Of a stretch of DNA of 64,000 nucleotides, positions 18,013 through 26,749 are shown piece after piece (the stretch's first letter is position 1; each line of letters begins with the position of its first letter). The notes below the pieces were generated by a model that saw nothing but the letters and a program-made list of their open reading frames with translations, had not been told where the DNA came from and searched no databases. The translations under genes and the position numbers were made by a program. The DNA comes from Amycolatopsis alba DSM 44262 (GTDB taxonomy: Bacteria; Actinomycetota; Actinomycetes; Mycobacteriales; Pseudonocardiaceae): positions 645,021 to 709,020 of the forward strand of contig NZ_KB913032.1 in NCBI RefSeq assembly GCF_000384215.1, in the 5' to 3' direction.

Positions 18013-19401
18013 TCAGCCCACTTCTTGCCGCTGCCGCTTCCCCACGATCCGCCAGCCGACAGCCAGCACCACGACCAGCACGGGAATCGAGTAGAACGCG
18101 ATCTTCTCGGCGCCGTCGGAGAAGCCCATCAGGACCACGACCAGCGCGAGGAAACCCAGTGTCGCCCAGCCGCTGTAGGGCGCCCACGGCATCCGGTAGG
18201 ACGGCCGTTCCAGCTCCCCGCGCAGCGCCGCCTGGCGCAGCCGCATCTGACAGAAGACCAGCGTCGCCCAGGTGGTGATCACGCCGAGCGAGGCGATCGC
18301 GATCGCGATGTCGAAAGCGTCCTTCGGCACGAGGTAGTTGAGCACCACGCCCAGCAGGTACGCCACCGAGGTGAACAGGATGCCGCCGTAGGGCACCTGA
18401 CGACCGCTCATCTTCCCGACGAACTTCGGCGCTTCGCCCTTGTCCGCCAGCGCGCGCAGGATACGGCCGGTGGAATAGAGCCCCGAGTTGACGCTCGACA
18501 GCGCGGCGGTGAGCACGACCGCGTTCATCACGTCGCCGATACCAGGGATCCCGAGGCGGCTGAAGACGGTGACGAACGGGCTCTCCCCGCCGTTGTAGAA
18601 CGGCCACGGCAGCAGCATCGCCAGCAGCAGCACGGATCCCACGTAGAACACGCCGATCCGCCAGACCACACCGTTGATCGCCTTCGGCAGCACCTTGCGG
18701 GCGTCCTTGGTCTCACCTGCGGCGATGCCGACGACCTCGATCGCCGAGTACGCGAAGATGACCGCCTGCAGCGTCATCAGGGCGATGCCGATACCGGCCG
18801 GGAAGAATCCATCGTGGGCGGTCAGGTTGTGCACGCCCGCGGTGGTGCCGCCGATGTCGGCGCTGGTGAGCACCAGCCCGATCGCGGTGATCAGGAAGAC
18901 CACGATGGCCAGCACCTTGACCACCGAGAACCAGAATTCCAGCTCGCCGAACAGTTTCACCGAAAGCAGGTTCACCACGATCAGCACGCCGAGCGCGACC
19001 AGCGCGGTGATCCACTGTGGAACGTCGGGCAGCCACTTGTGCACGTAGATCGCCACCGCGGTGATCTCCGCGATCCCGGTCATCGCCCAGTTCACCCAGT
19101 ACATCCAGCCGGAGGCGAACCCCGCCCACGGCCCGATGAACTTGCGGGCGTAGGTGACGAAACTGCCGGAAGTCGGCTGGTGCAGCACGAGTTCACCGAG
19201 CGCGCGCATCACGAAGTAGGCGGCGATGCCGCAGAGCGCGTACGACAGGACGAGCGACGGCCCGACCTGGTGGAGCTTGCCACCGGCACCGAGGAAAAGC
19301 CCGACGCCGATCGCGCCGCCGATGGCGATCATCTGCACTTGGCGGTTGCCCAGCGCTTTTGAGTAGCTTTCACCTTTTTCGGTGAGCAGCGAGGAATCCA
19401 T
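18013..19401 (-). CDS. Amino-acid permease (AroP/AnsP-type APC family)
   Basis: A 462-residue transporter with 12 predicted helices. RQVQMIAIGGAIGVGLFLGA at about 20-39 is the amino-acid-binding first helix of the AAT family, and AYSAIEVVGIAAGETKDARK near residues 225-245 is the family's sixth helix and loop. It is divergent from the glutaminase gene, with two near-identical 16-base direct repeats between them. Import of glutamine, asparagine, GABA or aromatic amino acids is possible; the neighbour makes glutamine attractive. No ribosome-binding site is clear; a TAGCGT box close to the ATG suggests a short-leader or leaderless message. Confidence 0.9.
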   Translation of the reverse strand: MDSSLLTEKGESYSKALGNRQVQMIAIGGAIGVGLFLGAGGKLHQVGPSLVLSYALCGIAAYFVMRALGELVLHQPTSGSFVTYARKFIGPWAGFASGWMYWVNWAMTGIAEITAVAIYVHKWLPDVPQWITALVALGVLIVVNLLSVKLFGELEFWFSVVKVLAIVVFLITAIGLVLTSADIGGTTAGVHNLTAHDGFFPAGIGIALMTLQAVIFAYSAIEVVGIAAGETKDARKVLPKAINGVVWRIGVFYVGSVLLLAMLLPWPFYNGGESPFVTVFSRLGIPGIGDVMNAVVLTAALSSVNSGLYSTGRILRALADKGEAPKFVGKMSGRQVPYGGILFTSVAYLLGVVLNYLVPKDAFDIAIAIASLGVITTWATLVFCQMRLRQAALRGELERPSYRMPWAPYSGWATLGFLALVVVLMGFSDGAEKIAFYSIPVLVVVLAVGWRIVGKRQRQEVG

Positions 19402-19420
19402 GGTTGCCAGACGCTAGAGC

Positions 19421-19476
19421 GTGTGCGGCACGTCACCAACAGTGCTAAGGAAGACTTAAGGTGTGCGGGACGTCAC
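19421..19476. promoter_or_regulatory. Paired 16-base direct repeats between permease and glutaminase
   Basis: GTGTGCGGCACGTCAC (19421-19436) and GTGTGCGGGACGTCAC (19461-19476) match at 15 of 16 bases and are spaced exactly 40 bases apart. Between them is CTAAGGAAGACTTAAG. The placement in a divergent promoter region suggests a shared operator with a regulator spanning about four helical turns. Confidence 0.55.
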
Positions 19477-19571
19477 TCTGGTGGTTTTACTGGAATTTCC
19501 CTTTTCGATTTGACAAATTCGCCCGCGAACCCCGATCTTCGCGCGCGCAGGCGGGCTCCTACGCTACGGCC

Positions 19572-20477
19572 GTGGACCTCGCAGCGCTGCTGGACCGGAT
19601 CGCCGACGACGTCGCGCCCGAGATCGGCCGCGGGGCCGTCGCCGACTACATCCCCGCACTGGCCAGGGTCGAGCCCCGGCAGTTCGGCATGGCGGTGGCC
19701 GAGGTGGACGGCGGGGTGCACGGAGTCGGCGATTGGGAGGTGCCGTTCTCCATCCAGAGCATGTCGAAGGTCTTCACCCTGGCGCTCACGCTTTCCCATG
19801 GGGACGGCGTGTGGGCACGGGTGGGCCGCGAGCCGTCCGGCAACCCGTTCAACTCGCTCGTGCAGCTGGAGAACGAGGACGGGATCCCCCGCAATCCTTT
19901 CATCAACGCCGGCGCGCTCGTGGTGACCGACGAATTGGCGCACCACGGGGACGCGGCGGAGAAGCTGCTGCGATTCTTCCGCGACGAAAGCGGCCGGCCG
20001 GACATCGCTATCGACGCCGAGGTCGCCGCGTCGGAAGCCGGGCACGCCGACCGCAACCGCGCGCTCGCGTACTTCATGGCGTCCTATCGGAACATGCGCC
20101 ATCCGGTGCCCGCCGTCCTCGACCAGTACGTGCGCCAGTGCTCGATCGCGATGAACTGCGGAGACGTCGCGCGCTCGGCGGTCTTCCTCGCCCGCCACGG
20201 CCTGCGCAACGACGGCTCACGGCTGCTCGGACTGAGCGGGGCCAAGCGGGTCAACGCGGTGATGCTGACCTGCGGCACCTATGACGCGGCTGGCGAATTC
20301 GCCTACCGTGTCGGGCTTCCCGGCAAGAGCGGGGTCGGCGGCGGCATCGTCGCGATCGTCCCCGGCCGGTGCGCGGTCTGCGTGTGGAGCCCCGGTCTTG
20401 ATGCGCGCGGCAACTCCGTCGCGGGTGTCGCGGCGCTGGACCGGTTCACCACCCTGACCGGGTGGTCGATCTTCTGA
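19572..20477 (+). CDS. glsA: Glutaminase A
   Basis: A 301-residue serine-type glutaminase that hydrolyses glutamine to glutamate and ammonia. The catalytic segment FSIQSMSKVFTLALTL (about 58-73; Ser-x-x-Lys), the Asn/Tyr positions in INAGALVVTDEL, and the C-terminal GKSGVGGGIVAIVPG loop are all present. Length fits the family. I start at the GTG at 19572; a TACGCT -10-like box lies 6 bases upstream, so the message may be leaderless. The longer frame upstream is not family sequence. The divergent amino-acid permease may supply its substrate. Confidence 0.92.
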   Translation: MDLAALLDRIADDVAPEIGRGAVADYIPALARVEPRQFGMAVAEVDGGVHGVGDWEVPFSIQSMSKVFTLALTLSHGDGVWARVGREPSGNPFNSLVQLENEDGIPRNPFINAGALVVTDELAHHGDAAEKLLRFFRDESGRPDIAIDAEVAASEAGHADRNRALAYFMASYRNMRHPVPAVLDQYVRQCSIAMNCGDVARSAVFLARHGLRNDGSRLLGLSGAKRVNAVMLTCGTYDAAGEFAYRVGLPGKSGVGGGIVAIVPGRCAVCVWSPGLDARGNSVAGVAALDRFTTLTGWSIF

Positions 20478-20480
20478 GCC

Positions 20481-20897
20481 TCAGGTGCTGGGCTCGCCCA
20501 TCTCGTGCCCCGGCCGCCCCTCGGTACGGCGCCGCCGTTTGATCCGTTCTTCGTGCAGATGCCGCCGTCCGCCGGTCAGGTCGCCGGTGACTTCCCGCGT
20601 CATCCCGCGGAAGGCCGCGTAGTAGCCGTCGTCGTATTCCTCGATCAGCTGGAAGGTCCACCGCTCCGGCAGCACGTTGAGCCAGGTCAGCTCGGTCCGG
20701 ATCCGCTCGGCCCACTCGGGATGCCCGGCCTTCCGAAGCGCGTCGGTGGCCTCGTCGAGCGCGAAGTCGGCGCTACCCGTCAGGTGATGGAAGGCGTACA
20801 GATGCCCTCGCGCCTGTTCGACCGTTTCGAACGCGGCAACCAGCTTTCCGACGGCGTCGACGGTCGCGTCGTCGGGTTCCGAACGTGATTCCGGCAT
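20481..20897 (-). CDS. Conserved hypothetical protein, helical
   Basis: A 138-residue acidic protein with no signal or membrane segment. It looks mostly helical: FETVEQARGHLYAFHHLTGSADFALDEA, then WNVLPERWTFQLIEEYDDGYY-like aromatic sequence in the middle, and a very basic tail (about residues 108-130). I do not recognise a named domain. It converges with glsA, the two stops being 4 bases apart. Confidence 0.7.
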   Translation of the reverse strand: MPESRSEPDDATVDAVGKLVAAFETVEQARGHLYAFHHLTGSADFALDEATDALRKAGHPEWAERIRTELTWLNVLPERWTFQLIEEYDDGYYAAFRGMTREVTGDLTGGRRHLHEERIKRRRRTEGRPGHEMGEPST

Positions 20898-20925
20898 GCC
20901 GATGGATTCCCCGGAACCGGTGTTT

Positions 20926-21774
20926 CTACACCCCGCCGAGCGCGATCCGGGCGAACGAACGGATCAGCGGGCTCTCCCGCCCGGTCATCCAGGCGACGAC
21001 CAGCGGGCTCGGCGGCATGTCGGTCAGTGGCACCCAGGTGAGCCCGTCGGGAAGAGCGTGCCCGAGCGGCGCGATACCGGCCGAACCGTTCCACAGTACG
21101 GCCTGGAGACATTCACTCACCGTGCGCACCACCGGTCCGGCTGGCCGCTCGCCGACGGGCGCGGCCCCGTTCCAGTAGGCGCGCCACAGCGGGTCCGTCC
21201 CCTCCGGCAGCTGGAACCAGGGCCGGTCGGCGGCGTCGGCGAGCTTGAGCGACGCACGACCGGCGAGCGGGTCGCCGGTGCGCAGGACGAGCCCGACCGG
21301 ATCCGAGCGCAGGACGCGGACGCTGATCCCGGTTTCGTCGAACGGCGACCGGGTCAGCGCGACGTCGGCCAGCCCGGCGCGCAGGCCGGTGGTGGGATCG
21401 GTGAAGTCCGCCTCGCGGAACCGGATCGAGACCTCGGGATGAAGCCGCCGGAACGCCGCGGCGAGCCGGGTGCCTGCCTCCCCAGCACCGTCGGCGAGGG
21501 TGCCGATGGTGAACGTGGCGGCCGCCGTCACTCGAGCGCGGGCGCGGTCTGCCTGGTCCAGCAGGGTACGAGCCTCGGCGTACAGGGTGGTTCCGGCGGC
21601 GGTGGGTTCGACACCGGCGGCCGAGCGGAGCAGCAGGACAACCCCCAGGTCGTTCTCCAGCTGCCGGATGGCCCGGCTCAACGGCGGCTGGGTCATGTGC
21701 AACCGCGCGGCCGCCCGGCCGAAGTGTCTCTCCTCGGCGACGGCCACGAAGTAGCGCAGCAGACGAAGCTCCAT
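20926..21774 (-). CDS. LysR-family transcriptional regulator
   Basis: A 282-residue LysR regulator. It has the winged helix-turn-helix at about 1-60 ([23 protein letters not shown]) and a periplasmic-binding-like effector domain after about residue 90. The ATG at 21774 matches the family start ([15 protein letters not shown]); the frame stays open upstream but into the divergent gene. It is divergent from the MBL-fold gene with 82 bases between, so that gene is its probable target. Confidence 0.92.
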   Translation of the reverse strand: MELRLLRYFVAVAEERHFGRAAARLHMTQPPLSRAIRQLENDLGVVLLLRSAAGVEPTAAGTTLYAEARTLLDQADRARARVTAAATFTIGTLADGAGEAGTRLAAAFRRLHPEVSIRFREADFTDPTTGLRAGLADVALTRSPFDETGISVRVLRSDPVGLVLRTGDPLAGRASLKLADAADRPWFQLPEGTDPLWRAYWNGAAPVGERPAGPVVRTVSECLQAVLWNGSAGIAPLGHALPDGLTWVPLTDMPPSPLVVAWMTGRESPLIRSFARIALGGV

Positions 21775-21856
21775 CACCTGCGATGATACCCAGCCGGTAT
21801 CGGGGCGAGGAGATCGGTCTTGGACGCCTGACGGGCAACGGGGCGACAGTGGGGTC

Positions 21857-22798
21857 ATGCCTTTCGAACCACTCACCCACGAGCCTGCCGTCGACCCCGG
21901 CCAGGCCCGCGAAATCGCCCGCGACCTCGTGGTGATCCCGAATCTCGGCGTCGACCTCGTCCCCAACATCGGGGTCATCGGCGGCGAGCACTCGGTGCTC
22001 GTCGTCGACACCGGGCTCGGTCCTCGCAACGCCGGAAAGGTGCTCGCTTTCGCGGCCGAATACGCCCGCGGCCGCAAGATCCACCTCACCACGACGCATT
22101 TCCACCCCGAGCACGCTTTCGGCGCGCAGGTCTTCACCGGCGAGGCGACCTATCTCGTCAACGGCGCGCAGGCGGCCGACCTGGTCCACAAAGGACCGGG
22201 CTATCTCGACATGTTCCGCGGGCTCGGCGCGCCGGTCGCACGGGCCTTGGAAGGCGTGGAACCGGTCGCCCCGGACGTGGTCTACGACGACGCGTACGAC
22301 CTCGATCTCGGTGGACGGGTCGTCCGGCTGGAGGCCACCGGACGCGCCCACAGCAAGGGCGATCAGGTGGTGACCGTGCCCGACGCGGGTGTGCTGTTCA
22401 CCGGGGACCTGGTCGAGGCAGGCCAGTTCTCGATCTTCCCGTGGTTCCCGCCGTACGACACCGACGTCTCGGGACGACGCTGGATCGAAGTCCTGCGCCG
22501 GCTGGACGCCACCGGGCCGGACATCGTCGTCCCCGGCCATGGCGCCGTCTCCGGACGCCGGATCCTGACCGACGTCCGCGAGTACCTCGAACTGCTGCGC
22601 GACGAGACCTGGGCGCGGCGCGACTCGGCTCTCCCCGAAGAGACCATCGCCGCGGAGGTCGAAGCGCTGATGATCGAACGCCACCCCGAATGGGAAGGCC
22701 AGGACTGGATCGCGAAAGGTGTCGGCTGCTTCTGCGCGGACCACTCAGGACATCATGCAGCAGGCGCCGGTGAAGCAGCCGAAGGCACCTCCGCTTGA
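21857..22798 (+). CDS. MBL-fold metallohydrolase
   Basis: A 313-residue metallo-beta-lactamase-fold hydrolase. The metal motif is [12 protein letters not shown] with His81, His83, Glu85 and His86, so the usual Asp of HxHxDH is Glu. Downstream ligands are likely in [19 protein letters not shown] and VVPGHGAV. No signal peptide is visible, so it probably acts in the cytoplasm. Its last 54 bases overlap, in antisense, the peptide gene at 22745-22921. The low-complexity C-terminal tail ([12 protein letters not shown]) may be read-through of that overlap. Substrate unknown; the divergent LysR regulator may sense it. Confidence 0.88.
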   Translation: MPFEPLTHEPAVDPGQAREIARDLVVIPNLGVDLVPNIGVIGGEHSVLVVDTGLGPRNAGKVLAFAAEYARGRKIHLTTTHFHPEHAFGAQVFTGEATYLVNGAQAADLVHKGPGYLDMFRGLGAPVARALEGVEPVAPDVVYDDAYDLDLGGRVVRLEATGRAHSKGDQVVTVPDAGVLFTGDLVEAGQFSIFPWFPPYDTDVSGRRWIEVLRRLDATGPDIVVPGHGAVSGRRILTDVREYLELLRDETWARRDSALPEETIAAEVEALMIERHPEWEGQDWIAKGVGCFCADHSGHHAAGAGEAAEGTSA

Positions 22799-22921
22799 CG
22801 TGTTCTTCCAGTTGTCGAAGTGATCGATCACGACCTCGACTTCGGCCTGCCCGGCCGCGGTGACGTCGACGCCGGAGTCGGCGAAGAAGCGGCGGAGGTC
22901 ATCGGAAATGGCTGTCTTCAT
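22745..22921 (-). CDS. Small peptide with Cys-rich C-terminus, RiPP-precursor-like
   Basis: A 58-residue peptide with a convincing ribosome-binding site (AGGGAG 7 bases before the ATG at 22921). The first 40 residues are acidic and helical like a leader. The last 18 are rich in Gly, Ser, Thr and Cys ([10 protein letters not shown], then TGACCMMS), with Cys49, Cys54 and Cys55. That layout resembles the leader/core split of a ribosomally made modified peptide, or a small metal-binding tail. No lanthipeptide, radical-SAM, YcaO or lasso enzyme lies nearby, so if it is a RiPP precursor its enzymes are elsewhere. It overlaps the end of the MBL-fold gene in antisense and follows the VWA operon by 128 bases. 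Confidence 0.6.
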   Translation of the reverse strand: MKTAISDDLRRFFADSGVDVTAAGQAEVEVVIDHFDNWKNTSSGGAFGCFTGACCMMS

Positions 22922-23049
22922 GGGAAATCTCCCTGTCGAACCTGCGGTGTTGGATACCGGAATCGTGCAGGTTCGCCCCCGTCGCCCGACAGTGCGAAGC
23001 ACCATGGGCGACGTGTGGCTTTCGACTGCGCCAAGTGGAGCAGGGAGGG

Positions 23050-23787
23050 TTACTTGAAGATGGCGATGGGATGGACGACGAGTTCGCCGGTTTCGGGGTC
23101 CCAGTCCTCGACTTTGCCGAGACACCGCGCCCGGAAGGCACCTGAGGGCGCGGTGTCCCGCAGGTCGCCGGTCACGCAGGTGAAGCGGATCCGCCTGCCC
23201 AGTTCCGGGTCGTCCGGATTTCCGTACGGTGCGACGAAAACCGTCTCGGTATCGGTCTGGGAACGTTTGCGGAACAGGCCTTTCACGGAGACGAACGCCT
23301 CGATGCCGCGCAGCCGGGTCTTGAGCTGACGAGTGCTCTCGGGACCGTCGGACCAGCCGAGTTCCTTGACCAGCGCGCGATTCTGGACGAGCTCCTGCTT
23401 CGCCAGATCGACGTAGATGATGTCGTGGTGCTTCTCCAGCACCTTCATCACGATGCCGATCACGGTGATCGGCTCGGCCTTGCGGATGTACCGCCGGAAC
23501 TCCTCGTCGGTGTCGGTGCGCTCCGATTCGCCTTTCAGCGGACCGAATCCGCCCGACCCCCAGAACCGCCAGCCCCGGCTCCGCCGCTTCTCCACCTCCT
23601 GTTCCAGTGCCTCGTTGTAGCGATGCAGCTGATAGAGGCCCATCACGGATTTCGTGTGCAGGTAGAAGCCGATGCCCCGGATCATCCCCTGGTCACCGTC
23701 GGATCGCGCGCGGCGCCAGTGTTTGACGAAGACGACGGCGGCGACGAGGAAGGCGGCCACGGTCAGGGCCCAGACGCCCAGCCACAT
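23050..23787 (-). CDS. Membrane-anchored protein of unknown family, third gene of the VWA operon
   Basis: A 245-residue protein with one N-terminal membrane helix (about residues 5-26) and a large, probably cytoplasmic or cell-surface, domain with no motif I recognise. I start at the ATG at 23787, with GTGGGAAG upstream, 22 bases after the VWA gene stop; a GTG at 23823 overlapping that gene is an alternative. The RRSRGWRFWGSGGFG stretch near residue 70 is unusual. Its place after two substrate-binding-like proteins suggests a joint membrane complex. Confidence 0.75.
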   Translation of the reverse strand: MWLGVWALTVAAFLVAAVVFVKHWRRARSDGDQGMIRGIGFYLHTKSVMGLYQLHRYNEALEQEVEKRRSRGWRFWGSGGFGPLKGESERTDTDEEFRRYIRKAEPITVIGIVMKVLEKHHDIIYVDLAKQELVQNRALVKELGWSDGPESTRQLKTRLRGIEAFVSVKGLFRKRSQTDTETVFVAPYGNPDDPELGRRIRFTCVTGDLRDTAPSGAFRARCLGKVEDWDPETGELVVHPIAIFK

Positions 23788-23809
23788 TCCCCAGACTTCC
23801 CACCACAGA

Positions 23810-25336
23810 TTATCGGCAGCCACGGATCTCCTTGAAGGCGTCGAGCAGGGATGTCGCGTTGGCGTCGACCATCCGGCCGCCGGTGGCCGTGGCCGCGCGG
23901 CCCAGTTCGGCGGGATTCGCCTCACCGAACCGGATGGCGTACGTGTGCACCGCTGGATCTCTTGGTGCGCGAAGGAATTCTTCGAGACCCGTGCCGGCGT
24001 TGCTCTCGCCGTCGGTCATCAGCACGATCGAGACGTCCCGATCGGGTTCGGCCCGGCGATGGGCGCCGGCTTTCGCGTAGGCTTCGCCAAGGGCCGACCA
24101 GACGGCGGTGCTGGTGTCGAAGTCTTCGGCCGCGACGAAGGCGCGCAGGGCGTCGAGATCCTGCGGCCCGTTGACGGTGAACTCCTTGTCCCCCAGTATC
24201 TTCCCGCCGAAACGCAGGACCGTGAGCCGCTCGCCGCGGTAGAAGCGGTCGAACCCGCCGTCCGGGCCGCCGCTCAGCCCGGCGATGGTCGCCCGGAGCG
24301 CGTCGATCCTCGCTCCCTTCATCGAGCCGGAGAAGTCGAGCACGAAGATCACCCGGCCGGGCGGCCGGACGGCGTAGTCGTCGAGCAGTTTGTCCACGAC
24401 GGCCGGGTCGTCGGGGAAGTACAGCGAGTTCCCGATCGAGGCGGGCAGCCTCGGATCGAGCCCCACGTCGCCGGTGATCGGCCGCCGGAAGGTCCGTTCC
24501 ATCAGTTTCTTTTGCGTCGCCGGGCTTCTGACCCAGGAGACGATCTTGTCGTAGGCCTCCCGTTTGGCCGGGTCGAGCAACAGGATCGGGTAGTCCGCCT
24601 GAACGATGCCGTCGCGCGGGTACACCAGTTCGAGCGGTGTCTTGAGCCTGCCGCTCGCGTTGAGAGTGAGCAAAGTGGACTCGTAGCCGATGATCGCGTC
24701 GGTGTCCTGGCGTTCGGCGAACCGGTCGACCAGCGCGGCCGAGGTGTCCGCCGTGAGCGTGTGCCCGGTGCGGAATCCTCGCAGCTTGTCGCATTTCACG
24801 TCTTCGAGCCGCAGCGCCGCCCCTGTCCCCGCGGCGGCCGTCGCCACCCCGACGAGTGAGGTGAGCCCGCTGGTCGCCTTCGCCGGGTCGGCCATCGCGA
24901 ACCGGAACCCGCCGCCCGCCGCCGCATCCGCCAGATCCGCCCAGGACAGCTTCCCGTCCGGTTTGCCGCGGCGCAGTTCCGCCGCCTTGGCCGGGGTCAC
25001 CCCGACGACGACCGGTGAGATCATCGTCTTGGTGGTGAGTGGCCGCTCCCCCTTGTCCGCGGCCCGCCGGAAGTCGAGCTGAAAGAACCGGTCGGTGGAG
25101 ATCCAGGCGAGATCGTGCGTGGCCCTGCCGGGGACGAGAGCCGTGCTCATGTTGACCGTTCCCTGGAAATCCATCTCGAGTTCGATTCCCGTTTCCTCGC
25201 GGAGGTCTTCGAGGATCGGCCCGAGGTCCGCCAGTTCGGAACTGGCCAGCACACGCAGTTTTATCTTGTCCCCGCCGCTGGTGCAGGCGGCGACCAGCAG
25301 AAGCAGGCAGCAGAAGACCGCGAGGAGCCGCTTCAC
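23810..25336 (-). CDS. Lipoprotein with substrate-binding and von Willebrand factor A domains
   Basis: A 508-residue exported lipoprotein: lipobox LLVAAC with Cys18. Residues about 25-295 are a periplasmic-binding-protein fold of the extracellular solute-binding type (IKLRVLASSELADLGPILED start). Residues about 315-500 are a VWA domain with an intact MIDAS start, DFSGS, followed by the Thr and Asp positions (DTSTAVW, LMTDGESNAG). The GTG start overlaps the preceding gene by four bases (GTGA). VWA domains bind partners through a metal ion, so this may be a surface sensor or assembly factor rather than part of an importer; no ABC permease is encoded nearby. Confidence 0.88.
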   Translation of the reverse strand: MKRLLAVFCCLLLLVAACTSGGDKIKLRVLASSELADLGPILEDLREETGIELEMDFQGTVNMSTALVPGRATHDLAWISTDRFFQLDFRRAADKGERPLTTKTMISPVVVGVTPAKAAELRRGKPDGKLSWADLADAAAGGGFRFAMADPAKATSGLTSLVGVATAAAGTGAALRLEDVKCDKLRGFRTGHTLTADTSAALVDRFAERQDTDAIIGYESTLLTLNASGRLKTPLELVYPRDGIVQADYPILLLDPAKREAYDKIVSWVRSPATQKKLMERTFRRPITGDVGLDPRLPASIGNSLYFPDDPAVVDKLLDDYAVRPPGRVIFVLDFSGSMKGARIDALRATIAGLSGGPDGGFDRFYRGERLTVLRFGGKILGDKEFTVNGPQDLDALRAFVAAEDFDTSTAVWSALGEAYAKAGAHRRAEPDRDVSIVLMTDGESNAGTGLEEFLRAPRDPAVHTYAIRFGEANPAELGRAATATGGRMVDANATSLLDAFKEIRGCR

Positions 25337-26568
25337 GGGCAGTCCCCGACGGTCTTGATCATCTGTTCCAGCACCGGGTTGTCCGGCAGTGGCGTGGTGC
25401 TGTCGTTGTCCGCGTTTTCGGGAGCCGTCAGCCCCTGCTCGCGCAGGAAGTCGTACAGCCGCGTGCTTTTCGTGCTGCCCGCGGGGGTCGCGACGCCGAA
25501 TCCGAGCTCCATCGCGCGGCGCTGCAGATCGGGATCGAAGGTGATCAGTTCGCCGAGCCGTTCCGCTTCCGGCTTCAGGGCGAGGAACTGGGGTTTCGTC
25601 AGGATGTTGTCCTTCGGGTACAGCAGGACGCGGTCGGAGTCCGGCTGCCCGCTCTGCGCCTTGGCCCGCAACTGCATGGCGAGGTACTGATGCTCGTAGA
25701 TGACGACGATCGGCTTGTCGCCCTCGGCGAGGTTCGCGTAGGACTCGGACAGGTCCGACGACGGGAAGCCCTGCGCGGCCACGAGCGGTTTGATCCGGCT
25801 CGCCAGCTCCTGCGCGGCCGACAGGCCCGGCGGACCGGCGGGCTCGCCCGCCGGTCGCGGGTCGACGACCGGGACCCGACGGCCGTTCTCGAGGAATGCC
25901 AGCAGGGTCAGGTACGTCGCGCCCGAGTTGGAGTCGCAGATGTTCGAGGTCTGGGCCAGTACCCGGTTCCCGTTCGCCGCGCCGAAGGTGCTGATGCCCA
26001 GCGAGTCCCAGGAGCGCTCCTGCCTCATCGCCTGGATGAATTTCTCGGTGTCGAGTGTGTAGTACAGCGGATTCTGCTGTCCCACCGGTTTCGCGATCTT
26101 TTCCTTCTCCAGTGTTTTCGCGTAGCGGCGATACGTCGCCAGCACGATGGGGCTGGTGAACGGCTGCCGCGCGGTGCCCGTCCACTGGTCCGCCCTGGCC
26201 CGCCGGACGAGGCCCGCGGCGGGCTCGCCGGACAGGAACACGAAGTCGTACTGGCTGAGGTCGTGCGTGGCCACGTCCCGTGAGCCCGTCCTGGTCACGT
26301 GGACCCGGATGTGGTGGCGCATCAGGATTTCCTGGACCTTCGCGTCGGCGAAGAGATCCGATTTGGAGCCCATCTTGCCGCGCAGGACGAGTGTCTGCTG
26401 AAAGGGCACCACGACCGTCCCCGACACGAGCAGGACGATCAGCCCGCTCACGGCGAAGGCCAGCGCGGGCCCGAAACCGCGAAGAAAGCGGCGGCGCAGA
26501 AAGAAGGCCGAGGGTTTTGGTCTGATGGTGAGCTGGGGTTCTTCACGAAGTGAGCTATCGGTGGTCAC
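25333..26568 (-). CDS. Membrane-anchored substrate-binding-like protein
   Basis: A 411-residue protein with a cytoplasmic basic N-terminus, one membrane helix (about residues 33-56) and a large outer domain. The outer domain reads like an extracellular solute-binding fold (VFLSGEPAAGLVRRARADQW, NPLYYTLDTEKFIQAMRQE, KPIVVIYEHQYLAMQL). GTG 26568 has GGAGG 6 bases upstream. It is the first gene of a three-gene operon with the VWA lipoprotein. Two binding-like proteins without a transporter is unusual and suggests sensing or complex assembly at the membrane. Confidence 0.78.
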   Translation of the reverse strand: MTTDSSLREEPQLTIRPKPSAFFLRRRFLRGFGPALAFAVSGLIVLLVSGTVVVPFQQTLVLRGKMGSKSDLFADAKVQEILMRHHIRVHVTRTGSRDVATHDLSQYDFVFLSGEPAAGLVRRARADQWTGTARQPFTSPIVLATYRRYAKTLEKEKIAKPVGQQNPLYYTLDTEKFIQAMRQERSWDSLGISTFGAANGNRVLAQTSNICDSNSGATYLTLLAFLENGRRVPVVDPRPAGEPAGPPGLSAAQELASRIKPLVAAQGFPSSDLSESYANLAEGDKPIVVIYEHQYLAMQLRAKAQSGQPDSDRVLLYPKDNILTKPQFLALKPEAERLGELITFDPDLQRRAMELGFGVATPAGSTKSTRLYDFLREQGLTAPENADNDSTTPLPDNPVLEQMIKTVGDCP

Positions 26569-26749
26569 CGAATTCCTCCCCGATGTCCGGCAAGGCCCAT
26601 TTTAGCGGGAACCACCGACGGAAAAGCACGTCTCGATTCGGCTTCCGGCCGCTTCGGGACCCACCTTCATCAGGCCCGGAGGCCGGACGGTTATTCTCTT
26701 CGGTGGCGAAAACCGCCATGCACCACGACGCCGGGAGATCTGAACCGCC

